From contig OZ026833.1 of NCBI GenBank assembly GCA_964023205.1, positions 5,978,138 through 6,042,137 on the forward strand: DNA of 64,000 nucleotides, in the 5' to 3' direction. A program made the position numbers and the translations under genes. The DNA comes from Lutraria lutraria. Lineage: Eukaryota > Mollusca > Bivalvia > Venerida > Mactridae. Below, one piece after another: positions 11,750 through 23,420 of the stretch. The notes below the pieces were generated by a model. The model was not told where the DNA came from and did no database searches. It saw nothing but the letters and a program-made list of their open reading frames with translations. The first letter of the stretch is position 1. Each line of letters begins with the position of its first letter.

Positions 11750-11935
11750 TGCCTAGGTACTTTGGTGATATTCTAGCTTTAACCGTGGAGATAGACCACA
11801 GGAATACATCTGGGCAGAACCACTGGCAGCTTTCTCACATGTGCAATTTGGTGCCAGATGGGACTTGAACACTCAGTGGTAAGAGGCTGGTGATTACTAA
11901 CCAGAGATCATATCCACTTGAACACAGAGCCCCAT
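11750..11935 (-). repeat. SINE family A copy, antisense
   Basis: Read on the minus strand, the tRNA-like head contains ATGATCTCTGGTTAGTAATC and a CACTGAGTGTTCAAGTCCC B box. It is followed by a body matching the flank of the OFD1 intron 12 minisatellite (TTGCACATGTGAGAAAGC). The segment that is tandemly expanded there, CTGGTGATTACTAACCAG on the plus strand, is present once here. Confidence 0.6.
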
Positions 11936-12903
11936 CCCCCCACCCTTACAGCTGCCAGAATCTCATTTTGTTTTACCTTTAATTATGTAATACATGTATA
12001 TGTATGTTGGTTTTTGTATAGCTTTAGTGGGCTGCTAAATATAACTTTATATAATCGGATGTAATATATATTTAATAAAAAAACCAATGGTTTAGATAAT
12101 TGAACTTAGATTTCACAAAATTCTGCTTTTTGAGATTAGTCTCAAATCGAGCCATCCTGGATATGATTTTATAGTATATTTAAGTCTCATATGAAGATAG
12201 ATCATTTTACAAGAAGATCATTCCACGACAGGTATCTTTAGTGTATATAAACCATTTCATGACACTACAAAAACATTCCACAGCACTATAACTAACTGTG
12301 TTTATAAATTCCATTTTTTTCTAGAAGTGAAATCACTATTTAATTTATTTGTACTGTAAATTTTATATGCATGTATTTGGCAAATTTTATTTTAATGGGT
12401 GTCTGTGGTTAATTCTAATACTTACTTTCTTATACATTTCTGGTTGGGTTATATTTCTATGTATGTCTTCTATTATATAATATACCATTCTAATGTTTTG
12501 TATACCATCCTAGGTGTTGATCACAAAGTAAATGTTTTGTTCTGCAGTGGCCTGGCCAATATTTCTCTACTGTAAACATATAACAATCTGTGTGTATGTA
12601 TTGTAGCAGCAAAAAATCTGTCTGGTCTCTTGCTGAATATTTCTTCAATTATCACATAGTGTCAGGGGCACATAGTGTCAGGGGCAGGTAATGCAGACTA
12701 TACACCTGTGTGTTGCTCCATCATTGTACAGTAGAAACCCTCTATATTGATTGACTCTCGGACAAGATCATGTGGTTGCTTTAGGGGGGTGCCAGTTTAG
12801 CGAAGGTGAAGATATGCTTACCTATCCCTACTTTGTCTGTCCAACAGCTACCATTGTTACTCTGTGGGAGTTTTTAAAGAAGTTTATTTTATTTTTTAAA
12901 ATA

Positions 12904-13078
12904 CAGTATAACCTCACTTAGTGACCACCTTGATATTATAGTCACCTTATTTTAATGACCACTTCTTAGGAGACAACTGGTTTTCAATATTTCCTTATAT
13001 CTAAACTTGTTGATAAGGCCAATATATAAACAGATTTTGTTTGGTCCTGAAGGTGTTCTTGATAACATGGTTTTACTA
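12904..13078. mobile_element. Pogo-like MITE
   Basis: The left end CAGTATAACCTCACTTAGTG follows a TA dinucleotide and the right end ATGGTTTTACTATA is a looser inverted match. The interior repeats TGACCACC/TGACCACTT words. The ends resemble those of pogo/Tigger-type elements (CAGTNNAACCTC). An isolated similar left end (CAGTAGAAACCCTC) occurs at about 12731. Confidence 0.4.
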
Positions 13079-13959
13079 TATGGTGTAACGTTTTTATATT
13101 TTTATTTTTTTCATCATTTTCTATTAATAAATGGTCTAACTCTTTTGCCTTATTTGTTCAGATTAATTACATTGTCTTCATAATGTAGACACTGAGATAT
13201 TTACACTTGTGGACTTTGACTCTTGTCTCAAATGAATGTTGATATTTTTACAGAGTTGTTATTCATAATAAAGTCTTTAATTAAAGAATTCAGCAGAAGC
13301 CTGTTCACTGTTAATTATATAATGAAGAAATCCAGACTAAACTTTACCATGATCTATAGAGGAACAAATCTAAGAGGATATCTACTGCAATATTTTGTGT
13401 ACTTTACTTACATTGTATGGTTTCTATACCATTTGTATTTATAGAATAGTAAATTTTGAGGGCTCAGGACAACATTGTCGTAACTCATATTGAAATAAGA
13501 ACAAGTTATGACAGTGTTACGTTGAGCCCTGTTGGTGTTTGTTGCTAAAATCTGTGCCTTATAATTATTACTCATTTACTAATATTTTTATGCAAACATG
13601 AGGGAATTTATATTTTATGGTTACAATTTTGTACAAAATACTCGTGGGTACTATGCAATGATATAAAAAATGTTACATTAGTTTATGTTAGATATTACTG
13701 ATGTTGCCGAGCAACATATTTGTCTAATAAATAATCTAAAGTGGTTTACTTTGTGTTTTTATTTATTCCTTTTCTTTGACTTGAATTACAATTAAAATCT
13801 TATATGAAGTATTTGAAAGGTACCGTATCATTAGCTATGACATATTTCATTATAAGGTCTGAGAAGGAGTATTTCACCCTTAGTTTCTTTAGTGTATTGT
13901 TCTCTGTTAAAACATGATGAATCACCTCAAGATCTTCCAGGTTAGGCCTAAACATATTC

Positions 13960-14114
13960 TTTGTTTCTAGGTTTCTAGTGATATGCTAGTTTTTAGGCCT
14001 TCAAAGTGTGTGGAATAGAATAAAAGCGAAAAAATTATTGTACCATTCCTGAGGCCTAACAAAGTATAAGGTCACATGCAGGGAAATATGAGGACAGAGT
14101 AGTCAGAAACAAAT
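13960..14114. mobile_element. MITE family with TTTGTTTCTGGTTAC ends
   Basis: The left end TTGTTTCTAGGTTTCTAG and right end GTAGTCAGAAACAAA form an imperfect inverted pair. The middle contains GTACCATTCCTGAGGCCTAA, the same core as at 9259-9438 and 62669-62846. Confidence 0.55.
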
Positions 14115-15116
14115 AATTTTTTGCCCCCCCCCCCACTCATGGGGGCACATAGGTTTGCTCTTGTTGGTCAGTCTGTCTGAAAATCTTGTGTCACAAATAT
14201 CTACAAAAGTATTAGAGGCAGAGTTATAGAATGATTCAGAAATGTTGATCAGCATAATGAAGTTATGCATAAGGGTTTTAACTCTGTCCAAGGCTAAATA
14301 CTGGAGTTATCTGCCCTTGAATTTGAATTTTGGTATTACATATACAAAAATCTTGTGTTAAACATTATGTATTGCACTGTGACATGGAACGAGAACCAAT
14401 TGTTATAGCGTTGAGTTAGAAATTTAAATTTCTTTAGTAACTTATAAATACGAAATGAATAACAGACATTTGCTTACAATCCAGACTAAACAGGGGAGAC
14501 AATCCAGAACTTTGTGACAGTTATTCATTAGTTTTATGGAATTGCCTCCCTTGACTACCTCAGGTAAGAAAATCCACGTCATTAGAGTACAATCTACGAA
14601 TCCATTCAATAGATACCTATTCAATTTACAGACTTAAGAATTATGCAATATTATACCCTTAGATTTTATCATGAATTTCTGCGTCAGCTGAATTAGATTA
14701 ACTATACATGGCTTTTCTTTGATGCAGTTGAATATAATTATCTAATGTTATCTGATTGACAGAAGAAGTCTATGCATGAATGGTGGATTTATCTATGTCG
14801 ACTTATTACGAAACAAATCATGACATATTTAATGAATCTTGTTATCATGTATGTAATGAATTTTGATGATGTCAACTTTCCTTTGGATGTCTGTCATTGG
14901 TCTATAACTATAATGTTTACTTGGATATGTATAGACAGAACATTCAATATACAATTGGGTTAGCACTAGAAATAGACCACAATCGCGTCAATTTATATAC
15001 AAGGTATACAAATATAGAATGAACATACAAACGTGGGTGAAAATGTAACAATTTTGAACGACTACGTATACCCTTTCAGCGCCCTATAAAACATTACAAT
15101 CATGATTATTTCATTT

Positions 15117-15237
15117 GAATTCCAGTCCGGACCAATTTTCAAATGTGAGGACACTTAAAATTCCTGCTGATTTAGGGTATCGAGCCCCACTACCGACAGC
15201 TTCCTCACATTCAAAAAATTGGTCCGGTCTAGAATTC
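15117..15237. repeat. Foldback (inverted repeat) element
   Basis: Arms 15117-15151 and 15202-15237 are inverted copies of each other with few mismatches. Both carry GACCGGACC-like/CCGGACCAATTTT and AATGTGAGGA words and end in GAATTC. The spacer is 50 bp. It may be a small MITE or a rearranged SINE fragment; no target duplication was identified. Confidence 0.6.
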
Positions 15238-17924
15238 GAATTCACTGCAGTGAGGTGCTAGTACGTTGTTTCTCCATTTGGGCGTATTAGTTGTCAGTAA
15301 ATTGTCACAGTACTGCTCTGCTAAAATAAAAGAATGATGCCATTTTCATTTATTCGCACATTTCTTAAAGTCCCATTAGCGTTTTGCTATAAAAATATAT
15401 ATGCAAAAAACAAACAATTGCTGATATTATCCCAAGATAATTATTACCGACGAAACATGCCCTTTTTCTTCTAAAACACTCATTTCGCTGTGAATTTTGC
15501 TCTGTTATAGAACAAACAGAAACTATTACGATCAATAAATTTATATGATTATGGGACTTTAAAGTTATGTTCACGCAGAATGAGAAACAACAATTAGATA
15601 AATGTTTATGTCAAAAGAGCTCTGTCATTGAAAAATAATAGTTAGAAGGGCGAAATAGATACTGGTAAACTTATAAATAACAATGCAGGTAGGCAAGTTT
15701 GAAACCCATCGAAATTTCAGTTGCTTTGAATTTCCGATACCTCAAAGTAATCATAACAAACTGAAATTATATTAAATGTTCTTTTGGAAAGTTTACATTT
15801 AAGGGGAATAACATCCAGATACTCGGTTAGTCTTACCTTCCACGAGGCCACTTGTTATTGAAAAATACGTGTGTAATATATACAGTATGTGGTATAGTTA
15901 TGTGTCGTGTTCCGACTGCTGGCAAAATACACTCGATTACATTTCAAACTTGTCAATTTGTATTGTTGAATTTCCTCAACTGATTCAAAACGATCGACCA
16001 ATAGTTTTAACCCCGTCTAGTTGGCAATCTCTCTAAGATACGACCAAATACGCACTCAAAAAGCAGGAAGTTACGAGATATTTCAACGATTATAGAATTT
16101 GCAAGCGACAAAAAATAACAGGATAACCAATTAGATGTATGCTTCGACATATGCCACGGCAATTAACGGCTACTTCTCAACAACGAAGGAAATTTTATCG
16201 AATTGAAATCTGAGTGTTAAGCCTTTTACAATCATATAAAAACTTTCGATAAACTAAGTGCTTCTTGTATAACGCAGAAAATGCTATTAAGATCAGCCAA
16301 ATACGTCAAAATTTCTGCTTACCAGCATAATTTCATGTTTTTAACATTCCCATTGATAATATTTAAGTGATATGTACAAAAAAGCGATCAGATCCGTGTC
16401 GTATGCTGTTTATCTTAGCACCTGTATGTATTCTTTCCCCCTGTTTTTTGCCCACTTATACGATCATGCGACATACAACGTTTAGCATCGCTGACATTAA
16501 ATGTTTGTTAATCAACAAAATGTGTAGAAAAAATCTAAATGGCTTTTCATCCAAGGTGGAATTAATCTTTCCGTATAAATATGGAATTTGTCCAGGCTCG
16601 TCCGCGTTGATAAATGAACCTGCTGAAATGGATTCGTTAATAACAGGAGTCGGTACTCATTAAGCGTAAAAGCTTTAAATCCTTTGAATAAGACATTCTA
16701 TGCTTTACATTTGTGTGGCAAACATCTGCTGAAAGGTCTTATGTTATCTACCAGTCAATTCTACTTTCAAATGAGGACAAAACCATACATCTATACCACT
16801 ATTCAAAGTGTCATAACGTAAAAAGCAGCGCACATTTTTCTCCATTGGAGGTCTATATAAAACTTCTTTATTTCCGTACAATGGTATAGCCCGACCTGTT
16901 TAAGTGATTTCATACCAGTTCGCCATACTAACCATTACGGATAGAGCGATTACATTACAATGTTTCATCTACTCAATAAGAATCTACTCGGATAAATAGA
17001 ACTGACAGAGGGATTTAACGGACAAATAGAGGGCACCGAGTATAATAAGACGCGAATAAAAGACTTTTGAAGGAATTGACGTGGAGGCATTTACTGGTTC
17101 AAAGACTAAGCTTGAATCATTGGTTAAATGCTTCAAAAATAGCACCTTACATTATGGTGACATCTAATCACTGGATACAACTTGTTAGTTTGTCTAAACT
17201 TGTATTTAGAATCTGCGTAATATAATGTCCTAAAATGACGTCTTTCGTCCAGAAAACGTGACCTTAGACATTATTCGTTGACAAATAATTTCATCAGATT
17301 TTCTTTAAATAGATAATGAATAAAAAGTTCATTCCTGTAAACAAGTTCGAATATATGGCAAGAATTTATAAACAACTTAAGGATCGGTTTCCTATTTTCA
17401 AAATGATTATGCAATTTTAACTATGTGTACATATACAATGTTAGATACGTATACGTATCCCTTTTTGGAATCTGAACGATAGCGTCACTCGCTCGGCGCG
17501 CATGAATTTTGACGCGGACCAAATTTAAATGCATCCGCAATGCAGATGTTAAACTGGTTATTGTGCTATGTTGCAGTGCAATTTTATGTAAGATCAGCTT
17601 CCATGAGTACCATGAGGAAAGCTGTTTCTGATCCTTGATCAAACATTCTAACAGACGATAGATCGAGGAGCAGTACACTTGATTCACAAATTTCATAAAT
17701 CAAAAGATAAGAGACTTTGTTAGCATTTGGTAAATTACCAATCAACATTTACATTCTCATACTTTCACAGTGTTGTATGACATTGGTGGTGGTACGTATG
17801 TATATGCTTTTAGGGGTCACCAAACAGAACTGTATCGTTTATCTGTTCTTTTAACAGCCCACTCGACCGCTATGGTCATTTTAGAATAGCCCCACAAGGA
17901 GAGGGGGGGGGGGGCGGAATTTAC

Positions 17925-18110
17925 TCATATTTCCAATAGTTTTCCTGGTTCTTTATCGTGCCTGGTGTAAAGCACCAACTGATACACGCCTCAGATGTTT
18001 CCTGTGTTTTCAGACAGTACTAGGCTCGATCTAGTGGCGATGGGGACTCTGCAAAGGTGTCCCTGGAATATCTGAAACCAGGGCCGAGATTTGAACCCAC
18101 GACCTATACA
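17925..18110 (-). repeat. SINE family C copy, antisense, head truncated
   Basis: Shares with the copies at 6165-6458 and 41273-41607 the words AGTACTAGGCTCGAT, GATGGGGACTCTGCAAAGG and the B-box complement TTTGAACCCACGACCTA. The part corresponding to the A box is missing, so the tRNA head is broken here. A G homopolymer (about 17901-17914) lies just outside the tail. Confidence 0.6.
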
Positions 18111-18687
18111 GTGATTCATAAAACTCTATTTTGTTTATATTATCATTTGATTAATGTTACACGAACGACACTTTAAGTTTTTTGCACAAGCACGTTTCAG
18201 TATGCATAGCTTGACACAGTTCGTGAGGTGTTTAGATAAATAAAGCATTTAACAGTTCCTAGATAAAAACACACAATAGAAGAATTTAAATCATTTATTT
18301 GTACTCGAACTTTGCACATTTTATCCGTTTGATAATTTGCTAATGCGTTCTCTTTGTAGATTGTAAATTGCGCCAGGAAGGGAAATAAACTGATATTTAA
18401 ACCCGAGATTATACGTGTTGTATTTTATTAATTGTATATATGTTTGTTTAAGAGTTAATGAGTGAAATACACAAAAGCTAAAATTAAATTTATTGAAATT
18501 CGTAAAGTCGATAAATAAATGTTTAAGGATGTATAATCATAATAAACATTATATCCTAATTGGACTTGATACAAGACACGAAGATTTATTTCAAGACGCA
18601 AACACATTTATATCAATAAATTATGAAAACTTTCTTACAATTATGTCGCCTTATAAAAAAGGAACCAATCTGGTGAGATACAGCGTG

Positions 18688-18922
18688 CAGTCAAACCTGT
18701 AAACAAAGGCTATCGTTTGGAAAATATAATAGATGGTCTTAATGTACAGGCGGTCTTTATACAGAGGGCTCTAGTTTTGTTCTAAATAATCAATGGAGGT
18801 TTTTAAAGGAATGTCTTTTAGTTACAGGGCGACCTTTATCACAGGATGACCTTTATCACAGGATGACCTTTATCACAGGATGACCTTTAAAGTGAGGTGG
18901 CTTCAAAAAACAGGTTTGACTG
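18688..18922. mobile_element. CAGTCAAACCTG-family MITE with internal 19-bp repeat
   Basis: The ends CAGTCAAACCTG and CAGGTTTGACTG are perfect inverted matches of 12 bp. The inside has the family words AAAGGCTATC, AAATAATCAATG and GACCTTTATCACAGG. The unit GACCTTTATCACAGGATGA is tandemly repeated three times at about 18831-18890, a local expansion not seen in the other copies. Confidence 0.75.
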
Positions 18923-21044
18923 TATATTTTAGACGTAATAACTTGAAGAAAAACTTAATATATCGAAATATATATTCATTGATTTACCAGGACATTTTTA
19001 ACTGGTTAATAATTATGAAACGCCAAATTGATAAAAAATGCATCAACTTGAATAAGAATATTCTTAACAAAAGTTTTCTTCGTTAACCTTATAACAAACG
19101 ATAGATTCATCGCGAGAAAAAACAACATAACCCTTAATAGATTATGCATTGAAGAATTAATTTTAATACAAATGACCATATTTGCCATTATAGCGCCTCG
19201 AAAATTCAGAAATTTCTTTCACGTTTAATCCGTCTATCTATCAAATGACAATACGGTATTTTTATCAGTGGCTTTTTGCTAACCTTGTGAATATCTTTCA
19301 GATTTTCATCTACGTGAGTTTGACCTAAAAAGGACTAAGAAACTAACACCTTTTTTAATTTAAATTTTATGGACAAGCAAACACACATCACACTTCTTTA
19401 CGAAATTCCAACATACTCTTCGAGATAATATCGATCTGTCAGATTTTTATTGTTGTCGTGAGCGGTACAAAAATATCACGAATACTTCCTTTTCAAAAAT
19501 TCCGAAGTAATAACAATATAAATTTATTATCAAACTTAACTAATTGACTACTTCAAATATGGTATTTAACCATTGTTAAACAACGACGTATTGTGTCTGA
19601 CTGTGATAAATCTACGTATGTCAACATCATAAATTGCTAACATAATGTTCCTCATATTTAGAACTGAGACAACCGATTCATTCGTCATTATTTTTAGACC
19701 GTTGTGTAATTAATTGATGCTATTTCGACCTAAGGGGTATTAAGGTACTCGAGTTTAAACTAGTAACCGTTTAAAGATTGACCAATCTGTGTCATTTCCG
19801 GGTCAAAGACTCAAGGACTCTTGTGTTTACATTTGGTCACGTGACATTTAAGTTATAGGGCATTTGAACAATCTTATTTTCAAAATGCATTATTTTCAGT
19901 GATGAAAAACTAACTGTCCAGATTGCAAGCGAAGATTTCAACGGCCACAAACTAATATACATGATTGAGCATTATTTGATAATTCTGAATTGATTGGCAT
20001 CTTACTCAGTATTCACACTCCTATACGAATGCACTAACAATAAAAAAAATGCGGTTTTGGGAAGTTTTTGCATTAGCTAATATTTGCAGTCTTCTGTTTA
20101 AACTATGAATTATCATGAATGAAAACATTCGCCTGAGTATATAAAAAAGCTCTCCGACGCTATAATGGTGAGTTTCTGTTATATTCATCCACATTGTATA
20201 TACACATGTAGCATAACATCTTACCTCAACCTCTATACAACGGCCAATATTTGCATCTCCCACAGGGTGTTGCTCTACAGAGGTTGTACAAGTATAAATC
20301 ACATGAATGTTTACACATATAATGGTCAAGTTATGCACAAATGAGTGTAAAAGGTGTTGCTATAGAGAGGTTGTTGCTCTACAGAGGGCCGCTCTGGAGA
20401 GGTTGTCACTGACTGTTTTTATAATAGTTCTGCACACGTCCGAATGGATTATCTGTTCTGTTCATGTAAATTATTAATCAAGTTTCAATATTTTTGACAT
20501 TTTGGCGGAGTGCTAATCATTGTCTTAATAATAATTTGTTTCGTTTCTACAAAAGATGCAAACTTAATTAGTTCTAACAAGAAACTACAGGTAAAAGAAA
20601 TAGAAACGTGTACATAATTACATACTGTTTCTTTCATTTTATCAAATGAATATTCGTATATGAAATTATTTGAACCGCGGGCTAAAGTTTATCACGCACT
20701 CATATATAATTTAAAACATTAATGCATGAAGTACATTTTTACTATGGCCAAATTTGAGTCTGGACAAAGACCTAAAAATGACTATATAAACTTTTAAAGA
20801 TATCCATTTTTAGACTGAAAAGCAAAAAAATAAAACTCAGTTGTGTATATTGTTTATTTGTTGTATAAAATGAGACAATTTTGATAAATGGACGCAAAAA
20901 CACGTAACAATTAATATACAAAAATATAACAAGAGTCAAGATAAATAACAACAAATGCAAATAATACTGCTTTACAAGATATATTAAACGATTCGCAGGA
21001 AAAACTAAATATGAAACACATGTATCACACTAATACGAGTATAT

Positions 21045-21205
21045 CAGGCCCGCAGGAAGCAACGTCAGTCCTAGAAAGCATAATTGTAGACCTTGTTAGA
21101 CAACGGGAAGGGGTGGGGAGCCCCTTTTAATAACCGTTACAGTTTAAATTATTGAGGAAGCTAAGCCCCAGCCACCCACCCTTAACCCCAGTTCCTACGG
21201 CCCTG
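21045..21205. mobile_element. Small CAGG(G)-ended MITE
   Basis: The left end CAGGCCCGCAGGAA and right end TTCCTACGGCCCTG are inverted with two mismatches. The interior is purine- then C-rich (GGGAAGGGGTGGGGAG). No target duplication is recognised, so the boundaries rest on the termini alone. Confidence 0.5.
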
Positions 21206-23420
21206 AGAATAATATATATGTATAATTATATAAATCAAGCTTTGCACAGCAAACAACAACAACATCAAAAAAACCTGTAAATTAATATACTGAATGAATT
21301 TATCATAATAAAATCATAAAATTCACTGTTTAGAAAAAAGGATCATCAATCAACTCCTTGTTTAAAATAATTTGATGAAAACATTACTATGTGTAATTGA
21401 TAGAAAAATTAATTGCAAATTCCTTGTTTAAAAATAATAAACCACACAATTGGAGAACGCCAAAGAATTATCTTGAATGTTAATGCTAAGCGTTTTCCAA
21501 AAGTTCGTAGACAGACCATATAAAATTCAAGAAAGTTATGTCTAAAATTTAACGTGTTTACTTTAAATTCCTATCACTGCAAACAGTTTGTAACAGTTCA
21601 ACGAAATATATAATTATATTAGACAAGTATTAGACAAACTTTTATTACATAAAATGTGGTGCATATAAGCACTCTGAAATCCCATTCTGATTAATTAAAA
21701 GCACTTCTAATATCTTGTCGAAATAATATCGAAAGTCGGGGATTATCACAGACAACTACAAATAGTTAAAATTCTATACGCATTTAATAAATAAAAACTT
21801 AGCAATTGGACTAGAATAGCAATGTCTTCAACATTATATAGATTGTGTTATTTTTCTCCATGGTTTCTACAATCAGGGAGAACGTTTCTTTTCTTACATT
21901 TGATACTATTTTTCTGGCTTACTAAATTCTACCAAAAAACTGATGATTTTGTTAAACGTACAGTTACTACATGTTACACACTAAGTTGTATTTTCAATTG
22001 AAGCTGAGACAACAAAATGTCCTCAAAAGGTTGTAATAAACTTATACCATAAAATGCGTCAAAATACTAGTATGTTTTTTATAAATTATATGCGAATTTC
22101 TTAAACATTAATTAAGTTTTTGAAGTTCCTTTATTTCTACATTAGCGAAAGGTTGAGTTCTATTATTCTAAAATTACGATTTTTAACATTTTACCTTTTC
22201 GTCAAAAAATGCTATATAACAGCACAATTATTTCAAATTACATTGTTCAACCATTCCTTAACAATCGGTCCTTAAAAGTTGTAAAAGAAGCATTTTCTTG
22301 AATTTTAATTCAACAGTCATAAACAGCTCTCAATTAGATAAGTATTAGCGACACGTTAGGATTTGAACTTCACAGCAAACTGAATGCATCGACTTAAAAT
22401 CGGGTCAGAAGGTAGCAAGTTATACAAGGATATTATCAAAACATCTAACATTACCTCTTGATTAAGGTGCTAATCGAAGTTATGTAAACGAATTTTATGC
22501 TCATACAAACGATCAATTCATTACCTATAAGCCATGTTTAAAAGAAATTATTTCATCGACAAATATTAAATATTTGTTTAATCTTTTGGAATCTGATACC
22601 AATTGGTAATTAACCAATATCTTCAGACATTTTTAATGTTACAAAATACTGAGCGCCTAAATGTGTCTATTTCACAATTATGTTTTTTGGCACGAATACG
22701 TAGACCTGCCCAAAACATTGTAAAAAATGTCAGGAGAAATCTTAACCCGCCGGGCATTTGATGAGTGTGACGCCATACCAGTTTGGAAACTTTTTAACTT
22801 AAGTTGATTACTTCAGTCGATAAGGTTTCATGAAGTTCTAGCATGTAAATCAATGACCTAGAATAAATTTAATTACTAGTAACAAATACGGCTGTTAAGT
22901 TTGAAAAAAAAGTCGCATCAAAATCGCTGGTTTGACTTGAAGAATTCATTCGAGTGAGTCTTCTTTTTGTAGTAATATTCCAATAAACGTATTCCATAAT
23001 ATATTAATAGCTAATGAGTTAGATTTGCAAAACCAATAATATTGGCTTCGATACCTATACTTATGTCCACTTGAAAAAGACATCTTATATTTTACGAGGA
23101 CACAAAATATATAAGAGCAGTGGCAAAAATGAAATAAAAGATTCACAAAATCCCAATATTTTGACAGCACAATTAAGAAAAAAGTGGTAGTCGAGTTAAA
23201 ACACACTTGCACGCAAAACTTACGTAGTAAAAAGAAGATCAGTAAATAGAGTTTCTTTGTAAACATTTCTTTATCAATCCACATGCAGATGAGAAGATCA
23301 CTAAAACTCGGAGAATATCCGTTGTATATAAAGTTAGTGCTTAAATAGTAACATAATTATGTCAATACATGTATAAATATATATTACAAGTTCTCATCTC
23401 GGATCTATCTCTAATCAAAC

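Larger units (their letters stand above)
10342..13745 (+). other. 3' flank of the alpha-galactosidase gene
   Basis: AT- and T-rich DNA with no supported exon. Candidate polyadenylation signals are AATAAA at about 10615 and a stronger one at about 13725 (CTAATAAATAATC followed by a GT/T-rich stretch). Either could end the transcript; the second would imply a 3' UTR of more than 3 kb. Degenerate CAGTCAAACCTG-family copies lie at about 10686-10833 and 11012-11130. A further pogo-like MITE and one SINE A fragment are listed separately. A short perfect duplication containing CACATAGTGTCAGGGGCA occurs at about 12655-12690. Confidence 0.5.
13746..17924. other. Intergenic, no gene seen
   Basis: Contains the MITE at 13960-14114, a C homopolymer near 14125, a foldback element at 15117-15237 and otherwise unremarkable AT-rich DNA. 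The longest frames (for example 16367-16663, 98 codons, plus; 17421-17696, 91 codons, minus) show no domain, no repeat structure and no splice context that would support them. Confidence 0.5.
18111..23420. other. Intergenic, no gene seen
   Basis: Strongly AT-rich DNA. It contains the MITE at 18688-18922, a block of degenerate GAGGTTGTTGCTCTACAGAGG repeats (about 20225-20412) and a CAGGG-ended element at 21045-21205. The downstream (3') flank of the minus-strand LRR-Ig gene lies at its right end. I could not identify a clear poly(A) signal for that gene within the first few hundred bases. Confidence 0.5.

Noticed and set aside
12725..12830. A second pogo-like element starting CAGTAGAAACCCTC
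   Set aside because: Only a left end is recognisable; no inverted right end was found, so it is mentioned but not listed as an element.
16367..16663. A 98-codon plus-strand frame
   Set aside because: There is no domain, signal or splice context; it is compatible with chance in a long intergenic region.
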